From the NCBI RefSeq assembly GCF_024437745.1, contig NZ_JANFNY010000038.1, positions 1 to 46,435 on the forward strand: 46,435 nt of DNA, in the 5' to 3' direction. A model generated the notes under the pieces. It was not told the origin of the DNA and searched no databases. It was given only the letters and a program-made list of their open reading frames with translations. The position numbers were made by a program, and so were the translations under genes. This document shows positions 1-8,130 of the stretch, piece by piece (the first letter of the stretch is position 1; each line of letters starts with the position of its first letter). The stretch is from Roseomonas sp. GC11 (GTDB taxonomy: Bacteria; Pseudomonadota; Alphaproteobacteria; Acetobacterales; Acetobacteraceae).

Positions 1-397
1 GCTCGGCCCCGCCAGCGCCGCCCCCTCCACGGGCCGCGCCGGCGCGGAGGGCGCCCTGCCCGCCGAGCCGTGGTCCGAGGCGCGGCTGGCCGCGCTGCGC
101 GCCGAGGGCCGCCCCGTCTTCGTCAACATGACCGCCGCCTGGTGCATCACCTGCAAGGTGAATGAGCGCATGGCCCTCTCCGGCGCGGCGGTGCGCGAGG
201 CTTTCGCACAGCGCAACATCGCCTATCTGAAGGGCGACTGGACCGATGGCGGCCCCGCCATCGCCGCCGTGCTGCGCGCCAATGGGCGGGAGGGCGTGCC
301 GCTCTACCTCGTCTATCCGCCCGGCGGCGGCGCCCCCATGGTGCTGCCGCAGATCCTCACCGAGTCCCTGGTGCTGGAGGCCCTGCCTCCGGGCTGA
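1..397 (+). CDS. DsbD-like thiol:disulfide interchange protein, C-terminal fragment
   Basis: Only the last ~131 codons are in the window; the frame is open from base 2. The fragment ends in a thioredoxin-like domain with the redox pair Cys-Ile-Thr-Cys in the context AAWCITCKVNE, as in the C-terminal periplasmic domain of DsbD/ScsB-type reductases, which receive electrons through a membrane domain and pass them to periplasmic partners. The membrane domain would lie upstream and is not visible. The redoxin gene starts 30 bp downstream on the same strand, so the two are probably one operon, the redoxin being a plausible partner. The domain call is firm; DsbD versus ScsB cannot be decided from the fragment. 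Confidence 0.8.
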   Translation, partial: LGPASAAPSTGRAGAEGALPAEPWSEARLAALRAEGRPVFVNMTAAWCITCKVNERMALSGAAVREAFAQRNIAYLKGDWTDGGPAIAAVLRANGREGVPLYLVYPPGGGAPMVLPQILTESLVLEALPPG

Positions 398-427
398 CCC
401 CCCCTCTCTCTGACGGAGTGACCGACC

Positions 428-1066
428 ATGGCCAAGCTGCTGTCCCGCCGTGCCACTCTTGCCATCCCGCTGGGCGCCGTGCTGATGCCGGCCCTGCCCC
501 GGCTGGGCCACGCCGCCCCGGCGGTGAACGCCCCCGCCCCCGATTTCTCCGCCGCCGACCAGGAGGGGCGCACCCGCTCCCTCGCCGAGTTCCGCGGCAA
601 GGTCGTCGTGCTGGAATGGACCAACCACGACTGCCCCTTCGTGCGGAAGCACTACAACAGCAACAACATGCAGTCCCTGCAACGGCTGGCGGCGGAGAAG
701 GGCATCGTCTGGCTCTCCATCGCCTCCTCCCCGCCCGGCGAGCAGGGGCATGTGACGCCGGAGCAGGCCCGCGCCCTGACCGCCCAGCGCGAGGCCGCCC
801 CCGCCGCCGTGCTGCTGGACCCGCAAAGCCGCATCGCCCGCGCCTATGCCGCCACCACCACGCCGCATATGTATGTGATCGACCCCCAGGGGGTGCTGCG
901 CTACATGGGCGGCATCGACAGCATCGCCTCCAACAAGGTGGAGGACGTGCCCAAGGCCGAACCCCTGGCGAAAAATGCCATGCTCGCCGTGCTGGCAGGA
1001 CAGCCCGTGGCCCAGCCGGTGACACGCAATTATGGCTGCGCCATCAAATACGCGCCGAGTGTTTAA
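428..1066 (+). CDS. exported redoxin / thioredoxin-fold protein
   Basis: 212 residues. The N-terminus has a twin-arginine-like stretch (LSRRATLAI) and a hydrophobic segment ending near AHAA-type residues around position 30, so export is likely. The rest is an AhpC/TSA-Redoxin fold: APDFSAADQEG, then a strand leading to the conserved NHDCPFVRKHY with a single cysteine (C69) at the active-site turn, and later the cis-Pro-like region TTTPHMYVIDPQG. A second cysteine, C204, lies near the C-terminus in NYGCAIKY and could act as resolving cysteine. It probably works in periplasmic thiol or peroxide chemistry with the upstream DsbD-like protein. The substrate is unknown. The ATG is preceded by a weak GGAG-like sequence. 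Confidence 0.8.
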   Translation: MAKLLSRRATLAIPLGAVLMPALPRLGHAAPAVNAPAPDFSAADQEGRTRSLAEFRGKVVVLEWTNHDCPFVRKHYNSNNMQSLQRLAAEKGIVWLSIASSPPGEQGHVTPEQARALTAQREAAPAAVLLDPQSRIARAYAATTTPHMYVIDPQGVLRYMGGIDSIASNKVEDVPKAEPLAKNAMLAVLAGQPVAQPVTRNYGCAIKYAPSV

Positions 1067-1072
1067 TTATTT

Positions 1073-1203
1073 TAGAATCTTCTTTTTCTGAAGAAAAAGA
1101 AGCAAAAAGACTCTTCCAGTTTAGCGTCCCGCCTCAGGCCTGAAGCGGGACGCCAACTGAAAAAAGTTTTTTGGTTCTTTTTTTAAAAAAGAACGTTTTT
1201 TTT
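1073..1203. repeat. triple-hairpin intergenic repeat, copy A (bidirectional terminator)
   Basis: Three consecutive inverted repeats fill the gap between convergent genes: an AT-rich 10-bp stem with TGAA loop (1079-1102), a GC-rich stem GCGTCCCGC/GCGGGACGC (1124-1153) with outer CAGTT/AACTG pairing, and GTTCTTTTTT/AAAAAAGAAC (1174-1194). T-runs follow the stems on both strands, as expected for a bidirectional intrinsic terminator. Related copies are at 24255-24375, 35076-35186 and 42543-42662. The minus-strand ABC gene stop abuts the right end. Confidence 0.85.
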
Positions 1204-1947
1204 CTAAAACACGGCTTCCAGCGGAATCACCGCCGGCAAGCCATCCCGCGCCGGGCGGATCTCCGCCACCACGCCGAACACCGCTTCCACCATGGCCGGC
1301 GTCAGCATCGCCGCCGGGCTGGCGCAGCCGCGCAGGCGGCCTTCCTGCATCACCGCGATGCGGTCGGCGCAGCGGGCGGCGGCGTTGAGGTCGTGCAGCA
1401 CCACCAGCACGGGCAGGCCGCGCGCCCGCGCCGCGCCGCGCACCAGTTGCAGCACATGCAGCCCGTGGCGGATGTCGAGGGCGCTGGTCGGCTCGTCCAG
1501 CAGCATGGCCTCGGGCTCGCCGGCCAGCACCTGGGCCAGGAAGGCCATCTGCCGCTGCCCGCCGGAGAGCGCGGCCAGGGGCCGCTCCGCCAGATGGGCG
1601 ATGCCGATTTCCTCCAGCGCGGCGGCGGCGATGGCCAGGTCCTCCTCCGCCACCACGGCGCCGAGATGCCGCAACCGGCCGAGCAGCGCCACTTCCAGCA
1701 CCGTCAGCGCGCCGCCGGTGGCGCCATTGTCCTGCGGCATATAGCCCAGCCGCGCCGGCACCGCCCGCCGCCCGCCATGCGGCAGCATCCCCGCCAGGGC
1801 GCGCAGCAGGCTGGACTTGCCGCTGCCATTCGGCCCGAGCAGCGCCACCACCTCCCCCGGCGCCACGGCGAGGTCCACGCCCTTCAGGATCTCCGCCCCG
1901 CCGAGGCGCAGGGTGATGCCCTCGGCGCGGATGTCAGCCGGGCTCAC
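1204..1947 (-). CDS. ABC transporter ATP-binding protein, FecE/FepC type
   Basis: 247 residues from a GTG that overlaps the permease stop codon (GTGA). All nucleotide-binding-domain motifs are present: Walker A GPNGSGKSS at about 38-46, signature LSGGQRQ, Walker B AMLLDEPTSALD and the H-loop in VLHDLN. Length and motif wording fit the ATPase of iron-siderophore, heme or cobalamin importers. Longer readings starting inside the permease gene would use the wrong frame of that gene and are not credible. It is the last gene of the minus-strand operon DUF2946, binding protein, permease, ATPase, and ends against triple-hairpin repeat copy A. The transported compound cannot be told from the ATPase. 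Confidence 0.9.
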   Translation of the reverse strand: MSPADIRAEGITLRLGGAEILKGVDLAVAPGEVVALLGPNGSGKSSLLRALAGMLPHGGRRAVPARLGYMPQDNGATGGALTVLEVALLGRLRHLGAVVAEEDLAIAAAALEEIGIAHLAERPLAALSGGQRQMAFLAQVLAGEPEAMLLDEPTSALDIRHGLHVLQLVRGAARARGLPVLVVLHDLNAAARCADRIAVMQEGRLRGCASPAAMLTPAMVEAVFGVVAEIRPARDGLPAVIPLEAVF

Positions 1948-3071
1948 CAATGCCGCCTCCGCACCGAGAGGATGAGCCACAGGAAGAAGGGAATCCCGAT
2001 CAGCGCCGTGACGATGCCGATGGGAAACACCGCGCCGGGCGAGAGCGTCTTGCTGGCCACCGAGGCGGCGGAGAGCAGCAGGGCCCCGCACAGCGCCGCG
2101 CCGGGCAGGAGAAGGCGCTGGTCCTCCCCCAGCAGCAGCCGCGCGATATGCGGCGCCACCAGCCCGATGAAGCCGATGGTGCCGGTGAAGGCCACCGCAG
2201 CCGCCGTCAGCACCGAGACGATGCCGAAGGCGCGCAGCCGCAGCGCCCCCACCTTCACCCCCAGGCCCGCCGCCCGCTCCTCCCCCAGGCGCAGCGCGGT
2301 GAAGGCCCAGGCATCGCGCAGCAGCAGCGGCAGGGTCAGCGCCAGGGCCAGCGTCACGAGGCCGAGCTTCTGCCAGTTCGCCTTCAGCAGGCTGCCGAAG
2401 AGCCAGAAGACGATCTGCGCCAGCGCCTCGGGCGAGGCGAGGTATTGCAGCAGGGATTGCAGCGCCTGGAACAGGAAGAGCAGCGCGATGCCGGCCAGGA
2501 CCAGCATTTCCGCCCCCGCCCCGCGCAGCCGGCCAATGCCAGCCACCGCCGCGCAGGCGGAGAGGGCAAAGAGGAAGGCCAGCAGCGGCACCCCCACCGC
2601 CTCCGGCCAGGGGAAGGCCGCGGCGGCGACGATGGCCAGCGCGGCGCCGAAGCCCGCCCCGGCCGAGACGCCCAGCGTGTAGCAGCTGGCCAGCGGGTTG
2701 TTCAGGATGGTCTGCATCACCACGCCCGAGACGCCCAGCGCCGCGCCCACCACCAGCGCCATCAGCGCCATGGGCAGGCGGATGGAAAACAGGATGACCC
2801 GCGTGGTCGGGTCCGCCTCCAGCCCCAGCAGGGCGCGGGCCACCTCGGCGAGCGGCAGCATCGCCGGGCCGGTGGCGGCATCCACCACCAGGGCCAGGGC
2901 GAGGGCCAGGCCGAGCAGGCCCAGCAGCAGCAGCCGGCGGCGGGCGGTGCGGCGATAGGCCCGGGCCAGATCCGAGGCCAGATCGGGGGCCAGATGGGGG
3001 GCCAGATGGGGGGCGGCGCCCCCTGCCCTGGCCGCCAGAGACCCCGCCGGGGGGAGCGCCTCCCCCCTCAC
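1944..3071 (-). CDS. FecCD-type ABC transporter permease
   Basis: About 375 residues. Typical FecCD/BtuC wording is visible, including VSGVVMQTILNNPLASCYTLGVSAGAGFGAA, GIALLFLFQ, FTGTIGFIGLVAPHIARLL and SPGAVFPIGIVTALIGIPFFLWL, with about ten hydrophobic segments. It forms the membrane channel for an iron-chelate, heme or cobalamin importer. The start is uncertain: GTG at 3071, or TTG at 3095 overlapping the TGA of the binding-protein gene; I chose the GTG, which has a CCAGG just upstream. The first ~30 residues are odd, with a short repeat (HLAP-HLAP-DLAS-DLAR) encoded by near-identical 12-bp units at about 2967-3014, so the true N-terminus may lie after it. Confidence 0.88.
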   Translation of the reverse strand: MRGEALPPAGSLAARAGGAAPHLAPHLAPDLASDLARAYRRTARRRLLLLGLLGLALALALVVDAATGPAMLPLAEVARALLGLEADPTTRVILFSIRLPMALMALVVGAALGVSGVVMQTILNNPLASCYTLGVSAGAGFGAALAIVAAAAFPWPEAVGVPLLAFLFALSACAAVAGIGRLRGAGAEMLVLAGIALLFLFQALQSLLQYLASPEALAQIVFWLFGSLLKANWQKLGLVTLALALTLPLLLRDAWAFTALRLGEERAAGLGVKVGALRLRAFGIVSVLTAAAVAFTGTIGFIGLVAPHIARLLLGEDQRLLLPGAALCGALLLSAASVASKTLSPGAVFPIGIVTALIGIPFFLWLILSVRRRHW

Positions 3072-3091
3072 CCTGGCGCGCGTCAGGGCCG

Positions 3092-4243
3092 TCAAAGCCG
3101 CGCCATCCAGGTGCCGGTATAGGGCACCGGCAGCCATTTGTTCTGGTAGTCGCGCAGCGTCGCCACCGGGTCCACCCCGGCGAACTGCGCCGGATAGAGG
3201 CGCTGGGCGATGTACTGCATGGGGGCGATGTCCATCAGCGTGCGGCACAGGCCATGCTCCACCGCGTGCAGCTCGCCCTTGCGCAGGGCCGGCAGCGCCG
3301 CCCAGCCCTCGCGCGCGGCATAGGGGGCGAGGCTGGCGCGCGTCTCCTCCAGGCTGGCGCCATGGCCGGTGCGCACGCAGTTGGGGCGGTTCACCCAGGA
3401 GGAGCCGGCGATGAAGATGAAGTCCGGCTTCGCGGCCAGCACCATCTCCGGGTTCAGCGGCCCCCAGGCGCCGGGGATGCGGCCGGCGGCGATGTTCTCG
3501 CCCCCCAGCGTCTCGATGATCCGGCCCCACATCGTGCCGTTATAGGTGTTGCCGATGACGCCCGCGCCACCCTGGCCCAGCTCGACATAGACCTTGGGCT
3601 TCGGCGCGCCGGCGGCCCTGGCGGCCTGCACGCGGCGCAGGATGTCCTGGTAGCCGGCCTCGTACCAGGTGGCCAGCGTCTCGGCCCGCGCCGCCGCCTC
3701 GCCGCCCAGCGCCGCGCCGAGCAGCCGCGTGCTGGCCAGATGCCGCTCCAGCGTCTGCGCGTTGTAGTCGAGGGCGAGGATGGGGATGCCCAGCGCCTCG
3801 ATGCGGCCCGGGATATCGCCCAGCGCCTTGTAATGGCCCTCGGAGAGGATCAGCAGGTCCGGCTTCAGCGCGACCAGCTTTTCCAGGCTGAAATTGTTGT
3901 CGTCGCTGGCGCCGAAATCGGCCAGCGTCTCCAGATGCGGGTGGACCTTGACGTAGCGCGACCAGATGGCCGGGCGCCACCCGGCCCAGAGGTTGCGGCT
4001 GAGGCCCACCAGGCGGGAGAGGCCCTCCGCCCCGCCGATGGCGGTGTATTCCTCGAAATAGAAGCCCAGCGCCACGCGGCGCGGCGGCGCGGCCAGGGTG
4101 ACGCGGCGGCCCATCACATCGGTCAGCGTGACGGGGGTGAGCGTGACGGGGGCGGCGCCCTGCGCCAGGGCGGGGGCGCGGGTGGCGAGAACCAGCCCGG
4201 CCGCGAGCAGCGGCAGGCGACGGCGGGAGATCATGGCGGGCAT
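3092..4243 (-). CDS. periplasmic iron-siderophore/cobalamin-type ABC substrate-binding protein
   Basis: 383 residues, starting at an ATG preceded by AAGAAGGGG. The signal region MISRRRLPLLAAG.. ends at ALAQ and has Tat-like arginines. The mature part is a TroA/BtuF-type helical-backbone binding protein: VTLTDVMGRRVTLAAPPRRVAL at the start, ALKPDLLILSEGHYKAL, then IIETLGGENIAAG and LNPEMVLAAKPDFIFI in the second lobe. It should capture the ligand in the periplasm and pass it to the FecCD permease downstream. The ligand is not evident; a ferric siderophore is most likely and heme or cobalamin possible. No TonB-dependent receptor gene is in the window. Confidence 0.88.
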   Translation of the reverse strand: MPAMISRRRLPLLAAGLVLATRAPALAQGAAPVTLTPVTLTDVMGRRVTLAAPPRRVALGFYFEEYTAIGGAEGLSRLVGLSRNLWAGWRPAIWSRYVKVHPHLETLADFGASDDNNFSLEKLVALKPDLLILSEGHYKALGDIPGRIEALGIPILALDYNAQTLERHLASTRLLGAALGGEAAARAETLATWYEAGYQDILRRVQAARAAGAPKPKVYVELGQGGAGVIGNTYNGTMWGRIIETLGGENIAAGRIPGAWGPLNPEMVLAAKPDFIFIAGSSWVNRPNCVRTGHGASLEETRASLAPYAAREGWAALPALRKGELHAVEHGLCRTLMDIAPMQYIAQRLYPAQFAGVDPVATLRDYQNKWLPVPYTGTWMARL

Positions 4244-4302
4244 GGGATGCCCCTTCTTGCAAAGGCCAGAAACGTCGAGGGGTGGAGGCAGCGCGGCCGC
4301 GA

Positions 4303-4680
4303 TCAGGCGGCGGGCGGTGCCCTGGCCAGGAAGAAGAAGGGCAGTTCGGCCCGCTCGGCCGGGCCGGAAGGCGCCGGGAGCGGCAGGGCCAGCGCCGGCT
4401 GGCGGCGCAGCGGCAGGGCCAGCGGCACGGGCGGCGGGGCCGCCTGCGGCGCCAGCATCAGCGCGCAATGCACGAGGCAGGGCGGCGCCTTGGGCTGAGC
4501 CCCGGCCTCACCGCCCAGTTCGATGCTGCGCAGCCCGTCCGGCGTGCAGATCTCCAGGTGCAGGGAGGCCGCGGGCGCCGCCGCCTCCGCCGCCAGGGGC
4601 GCGAAAACGGCCAGCCACTGCATCAGCAGGGCCGCCGCGATCAGGCGCGCGAGGCGGGGGGAGAAACGAAAGGCGTGCAC
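4303..4680 (-). CDS. DUF2946-type small exported/membrane protein
   Basis: About 125 residues from a GTG with AGGCGAAGG just upstream; a longer reading to 4848 would run through a palindromic repeat and is rejected. One hydrophobic segment (LIAAALLMQWLAVFAPLAAEA) is followed by EICTPDGLRSIEL and CLVHCALML, the two cysteine-bearing motifs that mark DUF2946. The C-terminal third is Pro/Ala-rich and ends in a second hydrophobic stretch. The family has no established function that I know; the cysteines and histidine suggest metal contact, which is inference. It is 59 bp upstream of the binding-protein gene on the same strand and may be the first gene of that metal-import operon. Confidence 0.7.
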   Translation of the reverse strand: MHAFRFSPRLARLIAAALLMQWLAVFAPLAAEAAAPAASLHLEICTPDGLRSIELGGEAGAQPKAPPCLVHCALMLAPQAAPPPVPLALPLRRQPALALPLPAPSGPAERAELPFFFLARAPPAA

Positions 4681-4733
4681 CCTTCGCCTAGACCACAAAG
4701 CACCCCCCGCCGGCAAGCCCGCCCTGCGTCCTC

Positions 4734-4858
4734 TTGAGAGGGGCTTCGCCCCTCTCAAACTCTCCCCACCAAAGGCCTGAGGCCTTTGGAAACCCTTTCT
4801 GAAGGCGGGTGCAGGGGACCCCGTCCCCTGCTGGGGGTGAGGGGGCAAAGCCCCCTCA
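4734..4858. repeat. four-hairpin intergenic repeat, copy 1
   Basis: Four perfect inverted repeats in a row: TTGAGAGGGG/CCCCTCTCAA (4734-4758), CCAAAGGCC/GGCCTTTGG (4769-4789), GCAGGGGAC/GTCCCCTGC (4811-4831) and TGAGGGGG/CCCCCTCA (4838-4858). The whole unit recurs almost base for base in reverse orientation at 18231-18363 and in part at 37152-37236. It lies between the stop of the minus-strand dehydratase gene and the start of the DUF2946 gene, so it may end transcription of the former. Confidence 0.9.
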
Positions 4859-4863
4859 AGGCC

Positions 4864-6399
4864 TCACATCGTGGCGCCGATCGGCCAGGGGGCGAATTCC
4901 GCCGTGCCGAAGTCGAACTGCTCGCTCTTCGTCCGCTCGCCCGAGGCCACGCGCAGGATCAGCTGGAAGATGCGTTCGCCGCATTCCTCCACGCTCTCAC
5001 GCCCCGAGAGGATGGTGCCGCAATTGACATCCATATCCTCCTCCATCCGCTCATACATGGCCGAGTTGGTGGCGAGCTTGATGGAGGGCGCCGGCTTGCA
5101 GCCGAAGACGCTGCCCCGCCCGGTGGTGAAGCAGACGAGGTTGGCCCCCCCCGCCACCTGCCCGGTGGCCGCCACCGGGTCGTAGCCCGGCGTGTCCATG
5201 AAGACGAAGCCCTTCTCCGCCACCGGCTCGGCATAGTTGTAGACGGCGGTGAGGTTGGTGGTGCCCGCCTTGGCCATGGCGCCGAGCGACTTCTCCAGGA
5301 TGGTCGTCAGCCCGCCCGCCTTGTTGCCGGGCGAGGGGTTGCTGTTCAGTTCCGCCTGGCCGCGCGCCGCGTATTCCTCCCACCAGCGCATCAGCCCCAC
5401 CAGCTTCTCCCCCACCGCCTGGGAGGTGGCGCGGCGCGTCAGCAGGTGCTCGGCCCCATAGGTCTCCGGCGTCTCGGAGAGGATGACGGTGCCGCCATGC
5501 CGCACCAGCAGGTCCGAGGCATGGCCCAGCGCCGGGTTGGCGGTGATGCCGGAATAGCCGTCCGAGCCGCCGCATTGCAGCGCCACCGTCAGGTGGCTGG
5601 CGGGCACCGGCTGGCGGTGGACCTGGTTGGACTCGGCCAGCACCTCCTTCACGAAGGCGATGCCGGCCTCCACCGTCTTCCGCGTGCCGCCCATCTCCTG
5701 GATGTCCATGTTGCGCAGCCGCCCGGCCAGGTTCTGCTCGGCCAGCAGGCCGGAGATCTGGTTCACCTCGCAGCCCAGGCCGATGGCGATGACATGGCTG
5801 AAATTGGCGTGGCGGGCATAGCCGGCCAGGGTGCGCCGCAGGATGCGCAGCCCGTCATTGTCGCCCATGCCGCAGCCGGTCTTGTGCGTCAGCGCCACCA
5901 CGCCATCGACATTGGGGAAATCGGCCAGCGGGTCGGTGCCAGTGAAGGGGTTGCGCTTGAAGGCATCGGCGATCAGCGAGGCGACATGGGCCGAGCAGTT
6001 CACGCTGGTGACGATGCCGATGTAATTGCGCGTGGCCACCCGCCCATCCGGCCGGATGATGCCCTGGAAGCTGGCCGGCTGCGGCACGTAGAGGGTGGGC
6101 CGCGCATCGACGCCCCAGGCATAGTCCTTGGCGAAATCGCCCATGCCGCAATTCTGGGTGTGCACCCACTCCCCCGGCGCGATGGGGGCGGTGGCGAAGC
6201 CGATGATCTGGCCATAGCGCCGCACCGGCTCGCCCACCGCATGGGCGCGCGCCGCCACCTTGTGCCCGGGCGGGATGCGCGCGGCGGCCACGACGCCCGG
6301 CGCCACCGGCGTGCCCTCCGGCGCGGCACGGCGGGCGATCAGCACGCTGTCCTCGGCGTGCAGGCGGATGAAGGGGGTGGGGTCGGCCAGGACGTCCAT
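4864..6399 (-). CDS. UxaA/GarD-family sugar-acid dehydratase
   Basis: 511 residues; the ATG has a strong GGAGGAAAC site. Residues ~8-85 form a SAF-type N-terminal domain (FIRLHAEDSVLIA..) and the rest the UxaA/GarD catalytic region with HTQNCGMGDF, RPDGRVATRNYIGI, KTGCGMGDNDG, GLGCEVNQI, CGGSDGYSGITANPALG and GCKPAPSIKLATN. The family includes altronate and galactarate dehydratases, Fe-dependent enzymes that turn hexonates or hexarates into 2-keto-3-deoxy acids. Length fits the fused form (about 495-525). Which sugar acid is used cannot be read from the sequence. A TRAP binding-protein gene is divergent 192 bp away and may import the substrate. Confidence 0.87.
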   Translation of the reverse strand: MDVLADPTPFIRLHAEDSVLIARRAAPEGTPVAPGVVAAARIPPGHKVAARAHAVGEPVRRYGQIIGFATAPIAPGEWVHTQNCGMGDFAKDYAWGVDARPTLYVPQPASFQGIIRPDGRVATRNYIGIVTSVNCSAHVASLIADAFKRNPFTGTDPLADFPNVDGVVALTHKTGCGMGDNDGLRILRRTLAGYARHANFSHVIAIGLGCEVNQISGLLAEQNLAGRLRNMDIQEMGGTRKTVEAGIAFVKEVLAESNQVHRQPVPASHLTVALQCGGSDGYSGITANPALGHASDLLVRHGGTVILSETPETYGAEHLLTRRATSQAVGEKLVGLMRWWEEYAARGQAELNSNPSPGNKAGGLTTILEKSLGAMAKAGTTNLTAVYNYAEPVAEKGFVFMDTPGYDPVAATGQVAGGANLVCFTTGRGSVFGCKPAPSIKLATNSAMYERMEEDMDVNCGTILSGRESVEECGERIFQLILRVASGERTKSEQFDFGTAEFAPWPIGATM

Positions 6400-6510
6400 T
6401 GTTCTGTTTCCTCCAGGGGCGGCGGCCATCCTAGGCCAGCCGGCGGGGGCCGCAACAGCGCGGGCAGGCCAGGCCTCCCCGCCGAGCCTCTTGCGGAATG
6501 AAACCGCCTC

Positions 6511-6534
6511 CATTCATAGTGCCATCATACAAGT
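6511..6534. promoter_or_regulatory. AT-richer pocket in divergent intergenic region
   Basis: The 192-bp gap between the divergent dehydratase and TRAP binding-protein genes is GC-rich except here, where cattcatagt-gccatcatac-aagt stands out. It is the likeliest place for promoter or operator sequence serving one or both genes. I see no clean palindrome and no adjacent regulator gene, so this is only a candidate. Confidence 0.25.
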
Positions 6535-6591
6535 CCAGGCCCTCCAGGGCCGGACAAGCACAGGGCCTCGGAAAGAGGCCGGGGGGAGAGA

Positions 6592-7581
6592 ATGATCCGA
6601 GCCATCCTGACGGCCGCGGCGCTGGCGGCGTCCACGCTGCTCGCCATGCCGGCCGAGGCGCAGCAGCGCCTGCGCTGGGCCCATGTCTACGAGGCCAACG
6701 AGGCCTACCACACCGAGGCGCTGTGGGCCGCGCAGCAGATCAAGGAGCGCACCCAGAACCGCTGGAATATCGAGGTCTTCCCGGCCAGCGCGCTCGGCAA
6801 TGAGCCGACGATCAACCAGGGCCTGACGCTCGGCACGGTGGATATCATCTACACCGGCGTCGCCTTCGCCGGCGCCACCTACAAGCCGATCTCGATCAGC
6901 AACGCGCCCTATATCTTCCGCGACTACAGCCACTTCGCCGCCTACCGCAACAGCGACCTGCTGCGCGACCTGATGGCGGGCTATGAGAAGCAGAACGGCC
7001 ACCCGCCCGTCGCCCTGACCTATTACGGCGAGCGGCACCTGACGGCGAACCGCGCCCTGAACCGGCCCGAGGATGTGCGCGGCATGAAGCTGCGCGTGCC
7101 GCAGGCGCCGCTCTTCCTGATGTTCACCCGCTCCGTCGGCGCCAATGCCACGCCGATCGCCTTCGCCGAGGTCTACCTGGCTCTCCAGCAGGGTACGGTG
7201 GACGGGCAGGAAAACCCGCTGCCCACCATCCAGGCCAAGAAATTCTATGAGGTGCAGAGCCACATCATGCTCTCCGGCCATATCACCGAGAGCATCCTGA
7301 CCATTGTCGGCCGCGCCACCTGGGCGCGGCTGAACGAGGCGGACCGCATCGTCTTCCGCGAGGTGCTGCGCGAGGCCTCGGACCGCGCCAGCAGGCAGAT
7401 CCGCGACGCCGAGCTGGCCCTGCCCGACTGGTTCCGCCAGCAGGGCAAGACGGTGATCACGCCCGACCGCGCCGCCTTCCGCGCCGCCGCCATCCCGCTG
7501 CACAACGACACCGCCGCCGGCGCGGGCTGGACGAAGGAACAGTATGACCGGCTCCAGGCGCTGGGCTCAGCCACCAACTGA
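6592..7581 (+). CDS. TRAP transporter substrate-binding protein, DctP family
   Basis: 329 residues; ATG after ggggggagag. The signal peptide ends around MPAEAQ. The mature protein carries the TRAP binding-protein signature: GMKLRVPQAPLF with the carboxylate-binding arginine R168, then ANATPIAFAEVYLALQQGTVDGQENP. These proteins bind organic acids in the periplasm and deliver them to a DctQ/DctM membrane pair. No dctQM gene adjoins; the only pair in the window is at 35187-37039. The divergent sugar-acid dehydratase suggests a hexonate or hexarate ligand, which is inference. Confidence 0.9.
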   Translation: MIRAILTAAALAASTLLAMPAEAQQRLRWAHVYEANEAYHTEALWAAQQIKERTQNRWNIEVFPASALGNEPTINQGLTLGTVDIIYTGVAFAGATYKPISISNAPYIFRDYSHFAAYRNSDLLRDLMAGYEKQNGHPPVALTYYGERHLTANRALNRPEDVRGMKLRVPQAPLFLMFTRSVGANATPIAFAEVYLALQQGTVDGQENPLPTIQAKKFYEVQSHIMLSGHITESILTIVGRATWARLNEADRIVFREVLREASDRASRQIRDAELALPDWFRQQGKTVITPDRAAFRAAAIPLHNDTAAGAGWTKEQYDRLQALGSATN

Positions 7582-7586
7582 AGGCG

Positions 7587-7681
7587 CTGGGGAGGCTCCG
7601 CCTCCCCAGACGGGAAAGAAAACTCTCTGGGGAGGCTCCGCCTCCCCAGACCCCTCCGCCGGGGGAACAGGGTTCCCCCGG
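7587..7681. repeat. CTGGGGAGGC palindromes plus CCGGGGGAAC hairpin
   Basis: Two copies of the palindrome CTGGGGAGGC-TCC-GCCTCCCCAG (7587-7609 and 7627-7649) are followed by CCGGGGGAAC/GTTCCCCCGG (7659-7681). The block closely matches 29520-29613. It lies after the TRAP binding-protein stop and before the DUF805 gene, and could terminate the former. Confidence 0.88.
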
Positions 7682-7706
7682 ACCCCGCCATCTGTAGACT
7701 CGTCAC

Positions 7707-8126
7707 ATGATCGCGACGATTCGGGACTGGCTGTCCTTCAAGGGAAGGCTGCCGCTGGGGCCATACTGGCGGCGCTACCTGCTGCCGCTGCTGGCGCTGC
7801 ACATCCTGGCCTTCGTGGCGGATGGCCTGCTCTTCGGGTGGGCCAGCGTCCTGCCCGGGCCCTCCATCCCCAGCGCCGAGGCCGCCACCTACAGCATCAG
7901 GATCGCCACCAAGGCCGGCAAGGTGGGGCAGGTGGTCTTCTGGCTGTCCTGGTGGCCCGGCCTGGCGGGGATGGCGAAGCGCTGGCACGACCGGGGCCGC
8001 AGCGGCTGGTGGTCGCTGCTCCTGCTGGTGCCTCTGCTGGGCTGGCTCTGGATCTTCATCAGCCTGTGCTGCCGCGATGGCGTGCGCGGCCCCAACCGCT
8101 ACGGCCCCGACCCCCTCTCCCCCTGA
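7707..8126 (+). CDS. DUF805 inner-membrane protein
   Basis: 139 residues with three to four hydrophobic segments. It matches DUF805 (YhaH-like) proteins: WLSFKGRLPLGPYWRRYLL at the start, GMAKRWHDRGRSGWWSLLLLVPLLGW in the middle, and the closing GPNRYGPDP. The family is widespread but has no settled biochemical role. The gene stands alone between two convergent operon ends and is bracketed by inverted copies of the same palindromic repeat (7587-7681 and 8131-8158); its last codons run directly into the downstream copy. Promoter and ribosome site are weak to the eye. Confidence 0.85.
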   Translation: MIATIRDWLSFKGRLPLGPYWRRYLLPLLALHILAFVADGLLFGWASVLPGPSIPSAEAATYSIRIATKAGKVGQVVFWLSWWPGLAGMAKRWHDRGRSGWWSLLLLVPLLGWLWIFISLCCRDGVRGPNRYGPDPLSP

Positions 8127-8130
8127 CAGC

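Noticed and set aside
1073-1203. Triple-hairpin element as an insertion sequence or small RNA gene
   Set aside because: There is no open frame or target duplication visible, and position at gene ends with T-runs fits terminators better; a stable RNA cannot be shown from sequence.
4786-6501. Plus-strand frame of 571 codons over the dehydratase gene
   Set aside because: Starts in a palindromic repeat and is antisense to a gene with strong ribosome site and conserved motifs.
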